Notes under the pieces: generated by a model
Told to the model about the DNA's origin: nothing
Database searches by the model: none
What the model saw: the letters and a program-made list of their open reading frames with translations, nothing else
Assembly (NCBI GenBank): GCA_003490145.1
Contig: QULQ01000014.1
Coordinates: 1 to 64,000, forward strand
DNA: 64,000 nucleotides
Direction: 5' to 3'
Source of the DNA: Lachnospiraceae bacterium OM04-12BH
GTDB lineage: Bacteria > Bacillota > Clostridia > Lachnospirales > Lachnospiraceae
Program-made: the position numbers and the translations under genes
Part shown: one piece after another, positions 25,926-35,564 of the stretch
Layout of the letters: each line of letters starts with the position of its first letter
Position numbering within the stretch: position 1 is the first letter of the stretch

Positions 25926-26372
25926 ATGAAGGAGATCATACAGCTTCTGATGGCAGGGGCAGGATCACTGGGGTTTGCGGTTTTGTATAATATACGCGGA
26001 AAAAAGCTCTGGGTGATTGCTGCCGGGGGAATTGCTGCATGGGGTGTTTATCTTGCGACACAGCAGCTTACCGGAAATGACTATGCCAGCAGCTTTACAG
26101 CCTGTGTGGCACTGACCTTATATGCAGAAGTAATGGCTATTATATTCAGGACACCGGTAACTGTATTCCTGGTATCGGTTGCGATCCCGCTGATACCAGG
26201 AGCGCCCCTGTACCGAGCCATGAACAGCCTTATGCATGGCAGTGTGGAGGACTTTGCCAGGGAGGGAATCTATGCCTTTTTATTTGCAGCATCCATGGCG
26301 GCAGGAATTACACTGACGACGCTGGTATTCCGTACCATGCGGGCAAAGCGTTACCACAGAAGACATCTGTAA
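25926..26372 (+). CDS. Threonine/serine exporter, C-terminal-type subunit
   Basis: A 148-residue membrane protein with four or five helices that corresponds to the C-terminal half of ThrE (ThrE_2 type): FRTPVTVFLVSVAIPLIPGA, then PLYRAMNSLMHG is the conserved pore block. The start follows AAGGAGAAA. It is paired with the ThrE-N-type gene immediately upstream. It converges with pyrI; 61 bp lie between the ends without a clear terminator. Confidence 0.85.
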   Translation: MKEIIQLLMAGAGSLGFAVLYNIRGKKLWVIAAGGIAAWGVYLATQQLTGNDYASSFTACVALTLYAEVMAIIFRTPVTVFLVSVAIPLIPGAPLYRAMNSLMHGSVEDFAREGIYAFLFAASMAAGITLTTLVFRTMRAKRYHRRHL

Positions 26373-26433
26373 CTGCCAGCGCATGAAAAAGCCACCACAG
26401 CTGTACGTACTGGTGCTGCGGCGGCCTTCGTTT

Positions 26434-26865
26434 TTACAGTTCTCCACGATATTTTTCTTCACAGTATTTACAGCGGTAAATCTCCCGTTCTTCATCTGCG
26501 AGGACAAAGATGTGGGGGAGTCCCTGCTCAATGGAGGTGATACATCTCGGGTTTTTGCAGTGGATGACATTTTTGATCTCTTTTGGAAGCTCCAGTACCT
26601 TTTTATCAACGATCTCTCCATCCTTGATCACATTCACAGTGATGTTGTGATCGATAAAGGCAAGGACATCCAGATCCAGCATATTGATGTCACATTCTAC
26701 CTTCAGGATATCCTTTTTTCCCATCTTATTGCTTTTTGCGTTCTTGATGATAGCAACAGTACAGTCCAGCTTGTCCAGCTGCAGATGATGATAAATGGCA
26801 AGGCTTTTTCCTGCCTTGATATGATCAAGAACAAATCCTTCTTCAATTTTTCCTACATTTAACAT
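26434..26865 (-). CDS. pyrI: Aspartate carbamoyltransferase regulatory subunit
   Basis: A 143-residue PyrI. The nucleotide-binding domain fills residues 1-95 and the C-terminal zinc domain has Cys103, Cys108, Cys132 and Cys135 (CKNPRC...CKYC), all intact. PyrI binds CTP or ATP and gives allosteric control to PyrB in the first committed step of pyrimidine synthesis. It is encoded directly downstream of pyrB with a 17-bp gap, matching its stoichiometric need. Confidence 0.95.
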   Translation of the reverse strand: MLNVGKIEEGFVLDHIKAGKSLAIYHHLQLDKLDCTVAIIKNAKSNKMGKKDILKVECDINMLDLDVLAFIDHNITVNVIKDGEIVDKKVLELPKEIKNVIHCKNPRCITSIEQGLPHIFVLADEEREIYRCKYCEEKYRGEL

Positions 26866-26882
26866 AATAATCGTACCTCCCT

Positions 26883-27806
26883 TTATAATGAAGCGGTGTC
26901 AATACCAAGAAGCGTCAGGATCAGTGCCATTCTCACATAGACACCATACTGTACCTGCCTGAAATAGGCAGCTCTCGGATCATCGTCTACTTCAACGGAG
27001 ATCTCGTTTACTCTCGGAAGTGGGTGAAGAACGATCATGTCAGGCTTTGCCAGCTTCATTTTGGCCTCATCCAGTATATAGAAATCCTTCAGACGGACAT
27101 AATCCTCTTCATTGAAGAAACGCTCCTTCTGTACTCGTGTCATATACAGCAGATCCAGATCACCCATGACATCCTCAAGACGGATCTTTTCCTCGTAAGG
27201 AATGTTCTTTTCCTTCAGCATATCTGTGATGTAATCCGGGATACGGAGCTCTTCCGGAGATATGAAGAGAAAACGGATGCCGGGATATCTGACAAGGGCA
27301 TTGATCAGGGAATGTACGGTACGTCCAAATTTCAGGTCACCGCAAAGACCAATGGTGAAATCAGACAGGCGTCCCTTCAGGGAACGGATCGTCATCAGGT
27401 CAGTCAGTGTCTGGGTTGGATGCTGATGACCGCCATCACCGGCATTGATCACCGGGATAGAAGAGTGGCTGGCAGCAACCATGGGTGCTCCCTCCTTGGG
27501 ATGGCGCATGGCACAGATATCTGCAAAGCAGGAGATCACGCGGATCGTATCGGAAACACTTTCACCCTTAGAGGCAGAAGAGGAACCGGCATCGGAAAAT
27601 CCGATCACACTGCCGCCAAGGTTCAGCATGGCAGATTCAAAGCTTAAACGGGTTCTGGTGCTTGGCTCGTAGAAACAGGTGGCAAGCTTTTTGCCATCAC
27701 AGGCATGGGCATACTTTTCCCGGTTTTTTTCGATATCACCGGCAAGAACAAAAAGCTGATCCAGTTCTTCTACCGTGAAATCAAGAGGATTCATTAAATG
27801 TCTCAT
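26883..27806 (-). CDS. pyrB: Aspartate carbamoyltransferase catalytic subunit
   Basis: A 307-residue ATCase that makes N-carbamoyl-L-aspartate. [14 protein letters not shown] (residues 45-58) holds the carbamoyl-phosphate loop STRT, and [10 protein letters not shown] near residue 262 the aspartate-binding loop, both intact. It is first in a pyrBI pair. The leader has a perfect nine-base hairpin followed by a T-rich run, a plausible attenuator. No PyrR-type conserved anti-antiterminator was recognised. Confidence 0.95.
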   Translation of the reverse strand: MRHLMNPLDFTVEELDQLFVLAGDIEKNREKYAHACDGKKLATCFYEPSTRTRLSFESAMLNLGGSVIGFSDAGSSSASKGESVSDTIRVISCFADICAMRHPKEGAPMVAASHSSIPVINAGDGGHQHPTQTLTDLMTIRSLKGRLSDFTIGLCGDLKFGRTVHSLINALVRYPGIRFLFISPEELRIPDYITDMLKEKNIPYEEKIRLEDVMGDLDLLYMTRVQKERFFNEEDYVRLKDFYILDEAKMKLAKPDMIVLHPLPRVNEISVEVDDDPRAAYFRQVQYGVYVRMALILTLLGIDTASL

Positions 27807-27823
27807 AACAGAGAACTCCTTTC

Positions 27824-27871
27824 AAAATAAAATTTTGATCCACAGGAAAGCCTTAGAAAATATTTCCTGTG
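27824..27871 (-). promoter_or_regulatory. Candidate attenuator in the pyrB leader
   Basis: On the minus strand CACAGGAAA (27871-27863) pairs perfectly with TTTCCTGTG (27849-27841), then GATCAAAATTTTATTTT. The hairpin plus T-rich tract lies 35 bp before the pyrB start. Confidence 0.5.
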
Positions 27872-27880
27872 CTGACATAG

Positions 27881-27912
27881 AAAATCGAAGAGCGGTAAAA
27901 CTCTTCGATTTT
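27881..27912 (-). terminator. Terminator after the nitroreductase gene
   Basis: AAAATCGAAGAG (27881-27892) and CTCTTCGATTTT (27901-27912) pair perfectly over 12 bases; the outer A/T pairs supply T runs on both strands. Confidence 0.75.
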
Positions 27913-27919
27913 ATTTTTA

Positions 27920-28459
27920 TTATTTGAATGTTAACAGATCAGCAACTGCTTTTCTTCTTGGTGCAACAGGCTCTTCATCAGGAATTCCAACAGGAATCAG
28001 AACAGCCACCTCCTGGTTTTCAGGAAGCTCTAATAAAGAAGCAGCCTTTGCTTCATCAAAGATACCCATGATAACGGATCCCAGTCCCTTTTCATATGCG
28101 GCAAGACAAAATGCTTCAGAGGCAACCCCCGCATCAAACATCTGCCAGCTATCCTTTCTGTCTGTGGAATAAGAGCCATCTCTTTCGAAACCACTTCTTC
28201 CCTTGATAAAGGAAAGACAGATCAGCATGGGAGCATTTTTGATGATCTCACCATTGTGGGGATAAGCATCTGTACATTCATCAGCGATCTTATCCTTCAG
28301 GGCACCTTCTACAGCAACATATCTTGCGATCTGGGAATGCTTCCAGCTCGGTGCATAAGAAGCAGCTTCAATAATTTCGTTTACTACCTCATGGTCAACG
28401 GGAGTGTCCTTGAATTTGCGGATACTTCTGCGGCCCATGATACATTCTTTTGCAGTCAT
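27920..28459 (-). CDS. Nitroreductase-family flavoprotein
   Basis: A 179-residue FMN-dependent oxidoreductase. MGRRSIRKFKDTPVDHEVVN is the N-terminal phosphate-binding block, ASYAPSWKHSQIARYVAVEG the FMN-binding segment, and GLGSVIMGIFDE the C-terminal glycine-rich piece. The length fits short nitroreductases that act on quinones, flavins or nitroaromatics with NAD(P)H. It ends at a strong terminator and has no obvious functional link to the pyr genes. The physiological substrate is unknown. Confidence 0.88.
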   Translation of the reverse strand: MTAKECIMGRRSIRKFKDTPVDHEVVNEIIEAASYAPSWKHSQIARYVAVEGALKDKIADECTDAYPHNGEIIKNAPMLICLSFIKGRSGFERDGSYSTDRKDSWQMFDAGVASEAFCLAAYEKGLGSVIMGIFDEAKAASLLELPENQEVAVLIPVGIPDEEPVAPRRKAVADLLTFK

Positions 28460-28588
28460 GATAACCCTCCTTTTTGCCTATTTTTCCTATCATAGCACAA
28501 GAATAAATTTCTTTCAAGAATACTTTGCATTCTAAGAAGGGATATTGTACAATAGCCTTATTACAGAGGAAAAGAGAGGGAGAGGCTT

Positions 28589-28975
28589 ATGGCTACAGAG
28601 CTGAAAGAGAAGAAAAGATGGCTGTTTTTCGGGCTTCCTTTTACATTTACCACATATACAGTCAAGGAGAATGTACTGACAGTAAACAGTGGATTTCTGA
28701 AGAAAGTTGAGAGTGACTGTTACATGTACAAGATTCAGGATGTGGAGCTTGTAAGTACACTGTTTGAAAGAATGTTCGGACTTGGTACGGTGATCTGCTA
28801 TACAGGAGATACGACAGATCCCAAGCTTCCTCTGACCCATATTAAGAATGCAAGGGCAGTGAAGGATTTTATCCTGGAGATGTCAGAGGCAGCCAGATTA
28901 AAGCGCAGGACAGTGAACACACTGAATATCGGGGCAGATGTGACAGATCTTGACGGAGATGGGATTCCGGATTAA
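28589..28975 (+). CDS. Bacterial PH-domain protein with a calcium-loop-like tail
   Basis: A 128-residue soluble protein. Residues 18-105 form a bPH_2/YdbS-like domain (TTYTVKENVLTVNSGFLKKV, then DVELVSTLFERMFGLGTVI), found in membrane-associated bacterial proteins of unclear function. The C-terminal residues DVTDLDGDGIPD form an Asp-rich D-x-D-G-D-G loop typical of Ca-binding EF-hand or thrombospondin type 3 repeats, which is odd for a cytoplasmic protein. GGGAGAGG precedes the ATG. It is monocistronic, ending in a terminator. Confidence 0.7.
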   Translation: MATELKEKKRWLFFGLPFTFTTYTVKENVLTVNSGFLKKVESDCYMYKIQDVELVSTLFERMFGLGTVICYTGDTTDPKLPLTHIKNARAVKDFILEMSEAARLKRRTVNTLNIGADVTDLDGDGIPD

Positions 28976-28980
28976 GTAAG

Positions 28981-29010
28981 AGCGGTATGACTTGTCATAC
29001 CGCTTTTTTT
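28981..29010 (+). terminator. Terminator after the PH-domain gene
   Basis: AGCGGTATGAC (28981-28991) and GTCATACCGCT (28994-29004) form an eleven-base stem followed by seven T. It also overlaps the end of the convergent minus-strand gene. Confidence 0.85.
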
Positions 29011-29396
29011 GAGAGAAGCTTTTCAAAGAGCAGGCCGGAAAGGAACCAGTTGGGGAAATAATCCAGCCGGATCACGTTTTTGATGCGCCAGCGGCAGTTT
29101 TCATAGCTCCATGGACAGATGCCCTTTCTTGTAAGGAACTGCCCGGAGAGAAATTCGCCGGTGAAGATACACAGGGCATAAATACTTCCCCGGACAGAAA
29201 CAGGAAGTCTTCGGAGGAGGACAAACAGTGGCTTTAAAAGGACAGCACTCCCATAGATCGGGAACATCCAGAGAGAGGTTGTTCCTTTCAGGGAAAGCTC
29301 ACGTCTTCTTAAGGAACCGAGAGCAGTATATACTATTTCAAGGCACCAGCCGGTCATACCGCAGGTGAGAAAGTCTTTGAACCATTTTTTCATCAT
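28995..29396 (-). CDS. Putative ABC-transporter type IV / CmpB-like membrane protein
   Basis: A 133-residue membrane protein with three or four helices. The stretches GMTGWCLEIVYTALGSLRRR and GTTSLWMFPIYGSAVLLKPL, and GKGICPWSY-like RKGICPWSYENCRWRIKN match the small CmpB-type family annotated as putative ABC-transporter permeases. No ATPase is nearby, so a transporter role is doubtful. The function is unknown. It lies convergent to the PH-domain gene and divergent from folC. Confidence 0.7.
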   Translation of the reverse strand: MMKKWFKDFLTCGMTGWCLEIVYTALGSLRRRELSLKGTTSLWMFPIYGSAVLLKPLFVLLRRLPVSVRGSIYALCIFTGEFLSGQFLTRKGICPWSYENCRWRIKNVIRLDYFPNWFLSGLLFEKLLSKKAV

Positions 29397-29427
29397 AAGG
29401 TAAGTATGGCCAGGCGGAAGGAAAATT

Positions 29428-30759
29428 ATGCAGACAGATGAGAAAAAAATGATGACATATCAGGAAACCATGGACTATATTGACAGCCTGCAGAGCGGCG
29501 GGATCGTACCGGGACTTGATAATATCCGGGCATTATGTGAGAAGCTTGGCAATCCGCAGGATGCACTTTCCTTCGTGCATATTGCAGGAACCAATGGAAA
29601 AGGGTCTGTTCTCTGTCTGGTTTCCAGTGTGCTGAAGCAGGCGGGCTACCGGACCGGAAGATATATATCACCAACGATCTTTGACTACAGAGAGCGGTTC
29701 CAGATAGGGGAGCGGCCGATCAGCAAAAAGGATCTGTGTTTGTATATGACAAGGCTGAAGGAAGCATGTGAGGAGCTGAAGGCAGAAGGAAACAGTCAGC
29801 CTACACCCTTTGAAGTAGAGACAGCGCTTGCTTTTCTTTATTTTAAGGAAAAGGACTGTGACATTGTTGTACTGGAAACCGGTATGGGCGGCAGACTGGA
29901 TGCCACCAATATTATTCAGAATACACTGGTTGCCGTATTTGCATCCATCAGTCTTGACCATATGAGGTTTCTTGGAAACACGCTTGCGGAGATCGCAAGG
30001 GAAAAGGCCGGGATCATCAAGCCAGGCTGCAGCGCGGTCAGTGCACCTCAGAAGGAAGAGGTTCTTTCGGTGCTGAAGGCTGCCTGTGAAAAGCAGAAGG
30101 TGACGCTTGACGTAGCAGATCCTGGCAGCCTGAAAAAGATCAAGAGTACCATAAAGGGACAGAGGTTTTCTTATGGAAAGTATCAGGATCTGATGGTCAC
30201 ATTAGCTGGCAGATATCAGCTTGACAATGCCCTGACAGCTCTTCTTGCCCTTCAGCAGCTTTCAGAAAAGGGATTTCCCGTCAAGGAAAAAGATATTTAT
30301 AAGGGCTTTGCGGAAGGAACCTGGCCAGGAAGATTTGAAGTGATCGGTCAGAAGCCTCTTTTTATCGCAGACGGGGCACATAACAGAGATGGCGCCGCAA
30401 GGCTTGCCGATTCCATTGGTTTTTATTTTACAAATAAAAGGATTATCTATATAATAGGAATGTTGAGAGATAAGGAACAGGAGGAGATCCTGAAGGTTAC
30501 CTGTCCTTATGCAGAGCAGATCCTGACAGTGTCAACAGAAGGGAGCAGAGGACTTACTTCTTATGAACTGGCACTGAAGGCGAAAGGATTTCATCAGAAT
30601 GTGACCTGTACGGACAGTGTGGAGGAAGCGATAGAGCTTGCATATCTTATGGCAGATAAGGATACGGTGATCGTGGCATTTGGATCTTTGTCGTATCTGG
30701 GGAAGCTGATCACGGCAGTCAGGAATGGTAAGAAAGGCCAGGCGGTAAAACATGGTTGA
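29428..30759 (+). CDS. folC: Bifunctional folylpolyglutamate / dihydrofolate synthase
   Basis: A 443-residue Mur-ligase-like enzyme that adds glutamate to dihydropteroate or folates. [11 protein letters not shown] (residues 51-61) is the ATP-binding loop, [12 protein letters not shown] is the second signature, and [13 protein letters not shown] is the C-terminal motif binding the glutamate adduct. A GGAAGGAAA site precedes the ATG at 29428; a second ATG at 29449 is possible. It is first in the operon folC-folE-folP-folBK and overlaps folE by 8 bp. Confidence 0.95.
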   Translation: MQTDEKKMMTYQETMDYIDSLQSGGIVPGLDNIRALCEKLGNPQDALSFVHIAGTNGKGSVLCLVSSVLKQAGYRTGRYISPTIFDYRERFQIGERPISKKDLCLYMTRLKEACEELKAEGNSQPTPFEVETALAFLYFKEKDCDIVVLETGMGGRLDATNIIQNTLVAVFASISLDHMRFLGNTLAEIAREKAGIIKPGCSAVSAPQKEEVLSVLKAACEKQKVTLDVADPGSLKKIKSTIKGQRFSYGKYQDLMVTLAGRYQLDNALTALLALQQLSEKGFPVKEKDIYKGFAEGTWPGRFEVIGQKPLFIADGAHNRDGAARLADSIGFYFTNKRIIYIIGMLRDKEQEEILKVTCPYAEQILTVSTEGSRGLTSYELALKAKGFHQNVTCTDSVEEAIELAYLMADKDTVIVAFGSLSYLGKLITAVRNGKKGQAVKHG

Positions 30760-31309
30760 TAAGGATAAAGTCAGAGAGGGAATTACATTACTGTTAGAAG
30801 GAATCGGAGAGGATCCCCTGCGTGAGGGATTGATCGATACCCCAGACAGGGTAGCGAGAATGTATGAGGAGCTTTGTCAGGGCATGGAGGAGGATCCCGG
30901 GGAGCAGCTGTCTAAAGCCTTTCATGCAGAAAATAATGAGATGATCCTGGAAAAGGATATCACCTTTTACTCCATCTGTGAGCATCATCTGATGCCCTTT
31001 TATGGAAAGGCACATATTGCCTATATTCCGGATGGAAAAGTGGTAGGGATCAGCAAGCTGGCAAGAACTGTAGAGGTTTATGCAAGAAGACTGCAGATCC
31101 AGGAAAAGCTGACAGCTGAGATCGCTGATGCCATTATGGAATATGTAAAGCCGAGGGGAGTCATGGTGCAGCTCAGTGCTGAACATATGTGCATGACTAT
31201 GCGTGGGGTGAAAAAGCCCGGCAGCCAGACCGTGACACTGGTATCACGGGGCGTTTTCAAGGATAATAAAGAGCTGCAGGATACTTTTTTCCATCTGCTG
31301 GCACAGTAA
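30752..31309 (+). CDS. folE: GTP cyclohydrolase I
   Basis: A 185-residue GCH I that converts GTP to dihydroneopterin triphosphate, the first folate step. Zinc ligands Cys76 (in [10 protein letters not shown]), His79 and Cys147 (HMCMTMRG) are present. Length is normal for the bacterial enzyme. Translation is coupled to folC by an 8-bp overlap; folP follows after 50 bp. Confidence 0.96.
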   Translation: MVDKDKVREGITLLLEGIGEDPLREGLIDTPDRVARMYEELCQGMEEDPGEQLSKAFHAENNEMILEKDITFYSICEHHLMPFYGKAHIAYIPDGKVVGISKLARTVEVYARRLQIQEKLTAEIADAIMEYVKPRGVMVQLSAEHMCMTMRGVKKPGSQTVTLVSRGVFKDNKELQDTFFHLLAQ

Positions 31310-31359
31310 AACAGAAAGAAACGGCTTTCCGGAAAGAAACAGAAAAAACGGGGGAAATC

Positions 31360-32166
31360 ATGAAAATAGGAAACAGGGAATTTGATGTAAACAATCATAC
31401 GTATGTGATGGGGATCCTGAATGTGACACCGGATTCTTTTTCAGATGGCGGTAAGTTCAACGACATGGACAGGGCACTGTTCCATGTAGAGGAGATGATC
31501 GCAGAAGGTATGGATATTCTGGATATTGGCGGTGAGTCCACAAGACCGGGCTACACTGTGCTCAGTGTGCAGGAGGAAACAGACCGGGTTATCCCGGTGA
31601 TCGAGGCGGTGAAGAAACGCTTTGATATCCCCATTTCCCTGGATACCTGCAAGGGGGCTGTAGCAAAGGCCGGAATACAGGCAGGTACTGACCTGATCAA
31701 TGATATCTGGGGACTGAAATATGACGATACGATGGCGGGCGTGATTGCAGAAGCAGGACTGCCCTGCTGCCTGATGCACAACAGGGACAATACCGATTAC
31801 CATAACTTTATGGAGGATGTGGCAGCAGATCTTTCTGATACCCTGTTTCTTGCCAGAAAGGCAGGCATCCGGGAAGACGGCATTATCCTGGATCCGGGCG
31901 TTGGTTTTGGCAAGACCTATGAAAATAATCTGGAGATCATCAACCGTCTGGAGGAGCTGAAGGTATTTGGTTACCCGATACTGCTTGGAACAAGCAGAAA
32001 ATCAGTGATCGGATTGACCCTTTCCCTGCCGGTAGAAGAGAGAGTAGAGGGAACCCTTGTGACAACCGTATTTGCGGTAATGAAGGGGTGTGCCTTTGTG
32101 AGAGTACATGATATCAAAGAGAATGTGAGAGCCATTAAAATGGCAGAGGCGATCAGGAATGGATGA
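31360..32166 (+). CDS. folP: Dihydropteroate synthase
   Basis: A 268-residue TIM-barrel enzyme that joins pteridine pyrophosphate and p-aminobenzoate; target of sulfonamides. MGILNVTPDSFSDGGKF is the first pterin motif, DIGGESTRPGY the second, and ILDPGVGFGKTYENN the phosphate block. RVHDIKENVRAIKMA ends the barrel. The ATG follows GGGGGAAA. It overlaps folBK by 8 bp. Confidence 0.96.
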   Translation: MKIGNREFDVNNHTYVMGILNVTPDSFSDGGKFNDMDRALFHVEEMIAEGMDILDIGGESTRPGYTVLSVQEETDRVIPVIEAVKKRFDIPISLDTCKGAVAKAGIQAGTDLINDIWGLKYDDTMAGVIAEAGLPCCLMHNRDNTDYHNFMEDVAADLSDTLFLARKAGIREDGIILDPGVGFGKTYENNLEIINRLEELKVFGYPILLGTSRKSVIGLTLSLPVEERVEGTLVTTVFAVMKGCAFVRVHDIKENVRAIKMAEAIRNG

Positions 32167-32992
32167 GATCAGGATTGACAATCTGGAGGTTTACGCCGGA
32201 CATGGTGTATATGAGCATGAGAAGAGAAACGGACAGTCATTTTTCGTGAATGCTGTTCTTTTTTCTGATCTGAAAAGGGCTGGAAAAAGTGATGCCCTTG
32301 CTGATTCTACAAGTTATGGAGATATCGCAAGACTGATCTCTCATTTCCTTCGGGAACACCGGTTCCAGCTCTTAGAGGCAGTGGCAGAGGGCTGTGTCAG
32401 AGAGATCCTTACGACATTTGATAAAATAGACAGGGTGATTCTGGAGATCCGGAAGCCTTCCGCACCGATTGGGCTTCCCTTTGAATCTGTGTCAGTCAGA
32501 ATAGAGCGTGGTTTTAAACGTGCCTATGTGGCTGTCGGCTCCAATATGGGAGATAAGAGGAACTATATTCTGGAGGCAGTGGAAAAGCTGAAGGCAGATC
32601 AGAAAATAAGACATCTTCGCTGTTCCACGCTCATTGAAACAGAGCCTTACGGGGGAGTAGAGCAGGATGCATTTATCAATGGTGTACTGGAGCTTGATAC
32701 TCTGTATGAGCCGCTGGAGCTTTTGCATCTCCTTCAGAAGATCGAGCTGGAAGCAGGAAGAGAGCGGAAGATCCATTGGGGACCAAGGACACTGGATCTG
32801 GATATTCTTTTTTATGAGGATTTCGTTTCAGGGACAAAGGAACTGACCGTGCCTCATCCGGATATGCAGAACAGGAGCTTTGTACTGGATCCTATGGATG
32901 AACTGAATCCTGGCTATGTACATCCACTGCTTCAGAAGACGATCCGTCAGATGAAGCTGGAACTGGAAGGAGATAAGAATGACCGGAAATAA
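32159..32992 (+). CDS. folBK: Dihydroneopterin aldolase / HPPK fusion
   Basis: A 277-residue fusion. Residues 1-118 are FolB (IDNLEVYAGHGVYEHEKRNG, then VILEIRKPSAPI), which cleaves dihydroneopterin; residues 121-277 are FolK (AYVAVGSNMGDKRNYILEAV, WGPRTLDLDILFYED, VPHPDMQNRSFVLDPMDEL), which pyrophosphorylates the product. Both active sites look intact. Fusion of these consecutive steps is known in Firmicutes. It closes the folate operon and overlaps the next small gene by 14 bp. Confidence 0.94.
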   Translation: MDEIRIDNLEVYAGHGVYEHEKRNGQSFFVNAVLFSDLKRAGKSDALADSTSYGDIARLISHFLREHRFQLLEAVAEGCVREILTTFDKIDRVILEIRKPSAPIGLPFESVSVRIERGFKRAYVAVGSNMGDKRNYILEAVEKLKADQKIRHLRCSTLIETEPYGGVEQDAFINGVLELDTLYEPLELLHLLQKIELEAGRERKIHWGPRTLDLDILFYEDFVSGTKELTVPHPDMQNRSFVLDPMDELNPGYVHPLLQKTIRQMKLELEGDKNDRK

Positions 32993-33176
32993 AAAATCCC
33001 CCGCAGGAATCTGCGAGGAATGTAACTTTTATACCTATGATGATGACTATGAGTGCTATACCTGTGAGCAGGATCTTGATGAGGATGAAATGGCCAGGTT
33101 CCTGGCTGATGAATTCAGGGACTGCCCATACTATCAGCCGGGAAACGAATACCTGGTCGTCAGGAAACAGATGTAA
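32979..33176 (+). CDS. Small Cys-rich protein, DUF6472-like
   Basis: A 65-residue acidic protein with Cys at about 12, 15, 25, 28 and 49 (ICEEC, CYTC, DCPYY), probably binding one zinc or iron. The pattern with DEDEMARFLADEF and CPYYQPGNEY resembles the small DUF6472 family of Lachnospiraceae; assignment from memory, moderate certainty. It overlaps folBK and so is in the folate operon. Its stop overlaps the end of the convergent DUF5050-like gene by 17 bp. Confidence 0.6.
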   Translation: MTGNKKSPAGICEECNFYTYDDDYECYTCEQDLDEDEMARFLADEFRDCPYYQPGNEYLVVRKQM

Positions 33177-34194
33177 TGGCAGCGTTCTTTGCACCATCAA
33201 AGGTGCTTACAGAAACAGGGCCGCTTTCTGGTGTGTGGTAAACCGGAACCTCTGTATTGAACTCATTAAAATAAACATACTGGGAAGTGATATTGATATT
33301 GCTGTAGTTGCCTTCTGCAACAACCTCTGGTTCACTTCCGTCAAAGCGCATCCGCATAAGAGCAGGTGATGCGCTGTCTACCTTCTGATAATAGATATAG
33401 GTATTTCCCACATTGAAGAAATCCACACGATCTGTTGTCAGAACCTCCACGCTCTGATCATAAAGGGAATATCTGCAGAGCTGATAATTATTTCCAACAT
33501 CCATATAGTAAACATAACCATCCTTATAAACCGGGAACCAGAGATCTCCTTCATAGATGACTGAAGAGGTATCTGTCCGGGTATCTAAGGCATACAGGTA
33601 ATGATCCTTATCCTGTCCATTGTAGTAGATAATGCCATTATCGCAGGAAGCAGGATTGATGATGTCGTCAGAGATAAGCAGGTTCTCTGATTTGTCTGTT
33701 TTCAGCTTATAAAACTTCGTAAAGTCTTTGTTATTATATCTCTGATAATACAGATAGTTTCCGCACAGCTGCATGGTAACGGCACCGTCTCTGACAAGAC
33801 ATACGGTGTTATTGCCATTTTTCTTTGTACGGAAGACACCATAAGTACGAAGGACATAACCAAAGCCCTCACCGGCCTTACTGGTATCCATAAAGTAGTA
33901 CAGGTAATCACCTGCAGCATTGATCGAAGAAACACTGCCATTTCCAAGACGTGTAAACTCTGTTTCGTCAGGATTCATGGAGTAGAGTGCGTAGTTGTCA
34001 TAGGCATTGGCAAAGTACACCTTGCCATCAGATTCACAGAACAGACCATGCTGGTTCAGATTTCCGGCGGTGTTGCCTGTAACGGAAATATCATTGTCCG
34101 GAACTCTTCCTTTGAGTGTGGAAAGAAAGCCTGCGGTAATAAGTAACAGAACGATAATCACAGCAAAAATGATATATTTTCCATTTTTTTTCAT
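33160..34194 (-). CDS. Membrane-anchored beta-propeller protein (DUF5050-like)
   Basis: A 344-residue protein with a short cytoplasmic tail, one membrane helix (residues 7-27, YIIFAVIIVLLLITAG) and a large exterior part built of repeats of the form G-x-Y-x-Y-Y (GDYLYYFMD, GNYLYYQRY, NGIIYYNGQ, DGYVYYMDV, NTYIYYQKV, SQYVYFNEF). At least six such blades suggest a six- or seven-bladed propeller, the DUF5050 type. The ATG at 34194 follows AGGGAGA; earlier in-frame residues lie in the pheA promoter region. The ligand is unknown. Confidence 0.75.
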   Translation of the reverse strand: MKKNGKYIIFAVIIVLLLITAGFLSTLKGRVPDNDISVTGNTAGNLNQHGLFCESDGKVYFANAYDNYALYSMNPDETEFTRLGNGSVSSINAAGDYLYYFMDTSKAGEGFGYVLRTYGVFRTKKNGNNTVCLVRDGAVTMQLCGNYLYYQRYNNKDFTKFYKLKTDKSENLLISDDIINPASCDNGIIYYNGQDKDHYLYALDTRTDTSSVIYEGDLWFPVYKDGYVYYMDVGNNYQLCRYSLYDQSVEVLTTDRVDFFNVGNTYIYYQKVDSASPALMRMRFDGSEPEVVAEGNYSNINITSQYVYFNEFNTEVPVYHTPESGPVSVSTFDGAKNAAITSVS

Positions 34195-34393
34195 GGTGTT
34201 TTCTCCCTGGATAAAAGTAAAATAGTTTTCTTTATTATACTGAAAACAGGCAGGGACTGCAATGAAAATGTGGGGCAGATGCCTGCTGCGCTTCCGCAAA
34301 GTAAAGAACAGGTAAAATAGAGGCAATTGCTTGCTATCCCTATCCGTTTGGTATAAAATTAATAAAGATTTTATGCGAAAGGAACGGAAGAAT

Positions 34394-35518
34394 ATGGACT
34401 TGACAGAACTGCGGGGGCAGATCGATGAAATAGACAGCAGCATTGTGGATCTCTACGAAAAAAGGATGGATATTTCCAGACAGGTTGCAGAGTACAAGAT
34501 TGAGAATGGCAAACAGGTATTTGATAAAGCAAGAGAAGAAGAAAAGATCAGAAAGGTGAAGTCACTCACCCATAACGATTTCAACAGTCATGGGATTGAA
34601 GAACTCTTTGAGCAGATCATGTCCATGAGCCGCAAACTGCAATATCAGCTTTTGTCTGAGAGAGGAAGTCTGAATAAGCTTCCTTTTATTCAGGTTGACC
34701 AGCTTGAAACAGAGAAGGCAAGAGTGGTTTTCCAGGGAGCAGAGGGAGCCTATTCCCAGGCGGCCATGCATCAGTATTTCGGGGACAGGATTGACAGCTT
34801 TCATGTAGATACCTTCCGGGATGCCATGATCGCCATTGACGAGGGCAGCGCAGATTATGCAGTACTTCCAATCGAGAATTCAACAGCTGGGATCGTCAGT
34901 GAGATTTATGATCTTCTGGTAGAATTTGAAAATTATATTGTAGGAGAACAGATCATTAAGATTGAACACTGTCTGATGGCACTGCCAGGAACAAAGCTGT
35001 CAGATATTAAGACGGTATATTCCCATCCACAGTCCCTGATGCAGTCAGCCAGATATCTGAATACACATCCCTGGCAGCAGATCAGCATGCAGAATAATGC
35101 TTTTGCTGCAAGAAAGGTAGCAGAGGAGAAGGATAGGACACAGGCAGCCATTGCAAGTGAATATGCAGCAAAGCTGTACGGACTTGAGATCCTTGAGAAG
35201 GGTGTGAACCAGTCCAGCACCAATTCCACCCGTTTTATTATCGTGACCAATCAGAAGATATTCCTGAAGAATGCCAGAAAGGTCAGCATCTGCTTTGAGG
35301 TAGCCCATGAAAGTGGTTCCCTGTATCATATGCTGTCACATTTCATTTATAATAACCTGAATATGAACCGGATCGAAAGCAGGCCGATCGAGGATCGGAA
35401 CTGGGAGTACCGTTTCTTTATCGATTTTGACGGAAACCTGTCTGACAGTGCGGTAAAGAATGCACTGAGAGGACTTCGGGATGAAGCAAGGAACATGAAG
35501 ATCCTTGGCAATTATTAA
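34394..35518 (+). CDS. pheA: Chorismate mutase / prephenate dehydratase
   Basis: A 374-residue P-protein for phenylalanine synthesis. Residues 1-88 are an AroQ chorismate mutase (LTELRGQIDEIDSSIVDLYE), about 105-290 the dehydratase (FQGAEGAYSQAAM, ENSTAGIVSEIYDLL, NSTRFIIV) and the rest an ACT domain with MNRIESRPI, which binds phenylalanine for feedback inhibition. The ATG at 34394 follows AAAGGAACGG. It is separate from the ppx gene by 46 bp and may be monocistronic or lead into it. Confidence 0.95.
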   Translation: MDLTELRGQIDEIDSSIVDLYEKRMDISRQVAEYKIENGKQVFDKAREEEKIRKVKSLTHNDFNSHGIEELFEQIMSMSRKLQYQLLSERGSLNKLPFIQVDQLETEKARVVFQGAEGAYSQAAMHQYFGDRIDSFHVDTFRDAMIAIDEGSADYAVLPIENSTAGIVSEIYDLLVEFENYIVGEQIIKIEHCLMALPGTKLSDIKTVYSHPQSLMQSARYLNTHPWQQISMQNNAFAARKVAEEKDRTQAAIASEYAAKLYGLEILEKGVNQSSTNSTRFIIVTNQKIFLKNARKVSICFEVAHESGSLYHMLSHFIYNNLNMNRIESRPIEDRNWEYRFFIDFDGNLSDSAVKNALRGLRDEARNMKILGNY

Positions 35519-35564
35519 AGGACACCGGATAAAACAAGAAAAGTCAATAAGCGAGGAATATAAA

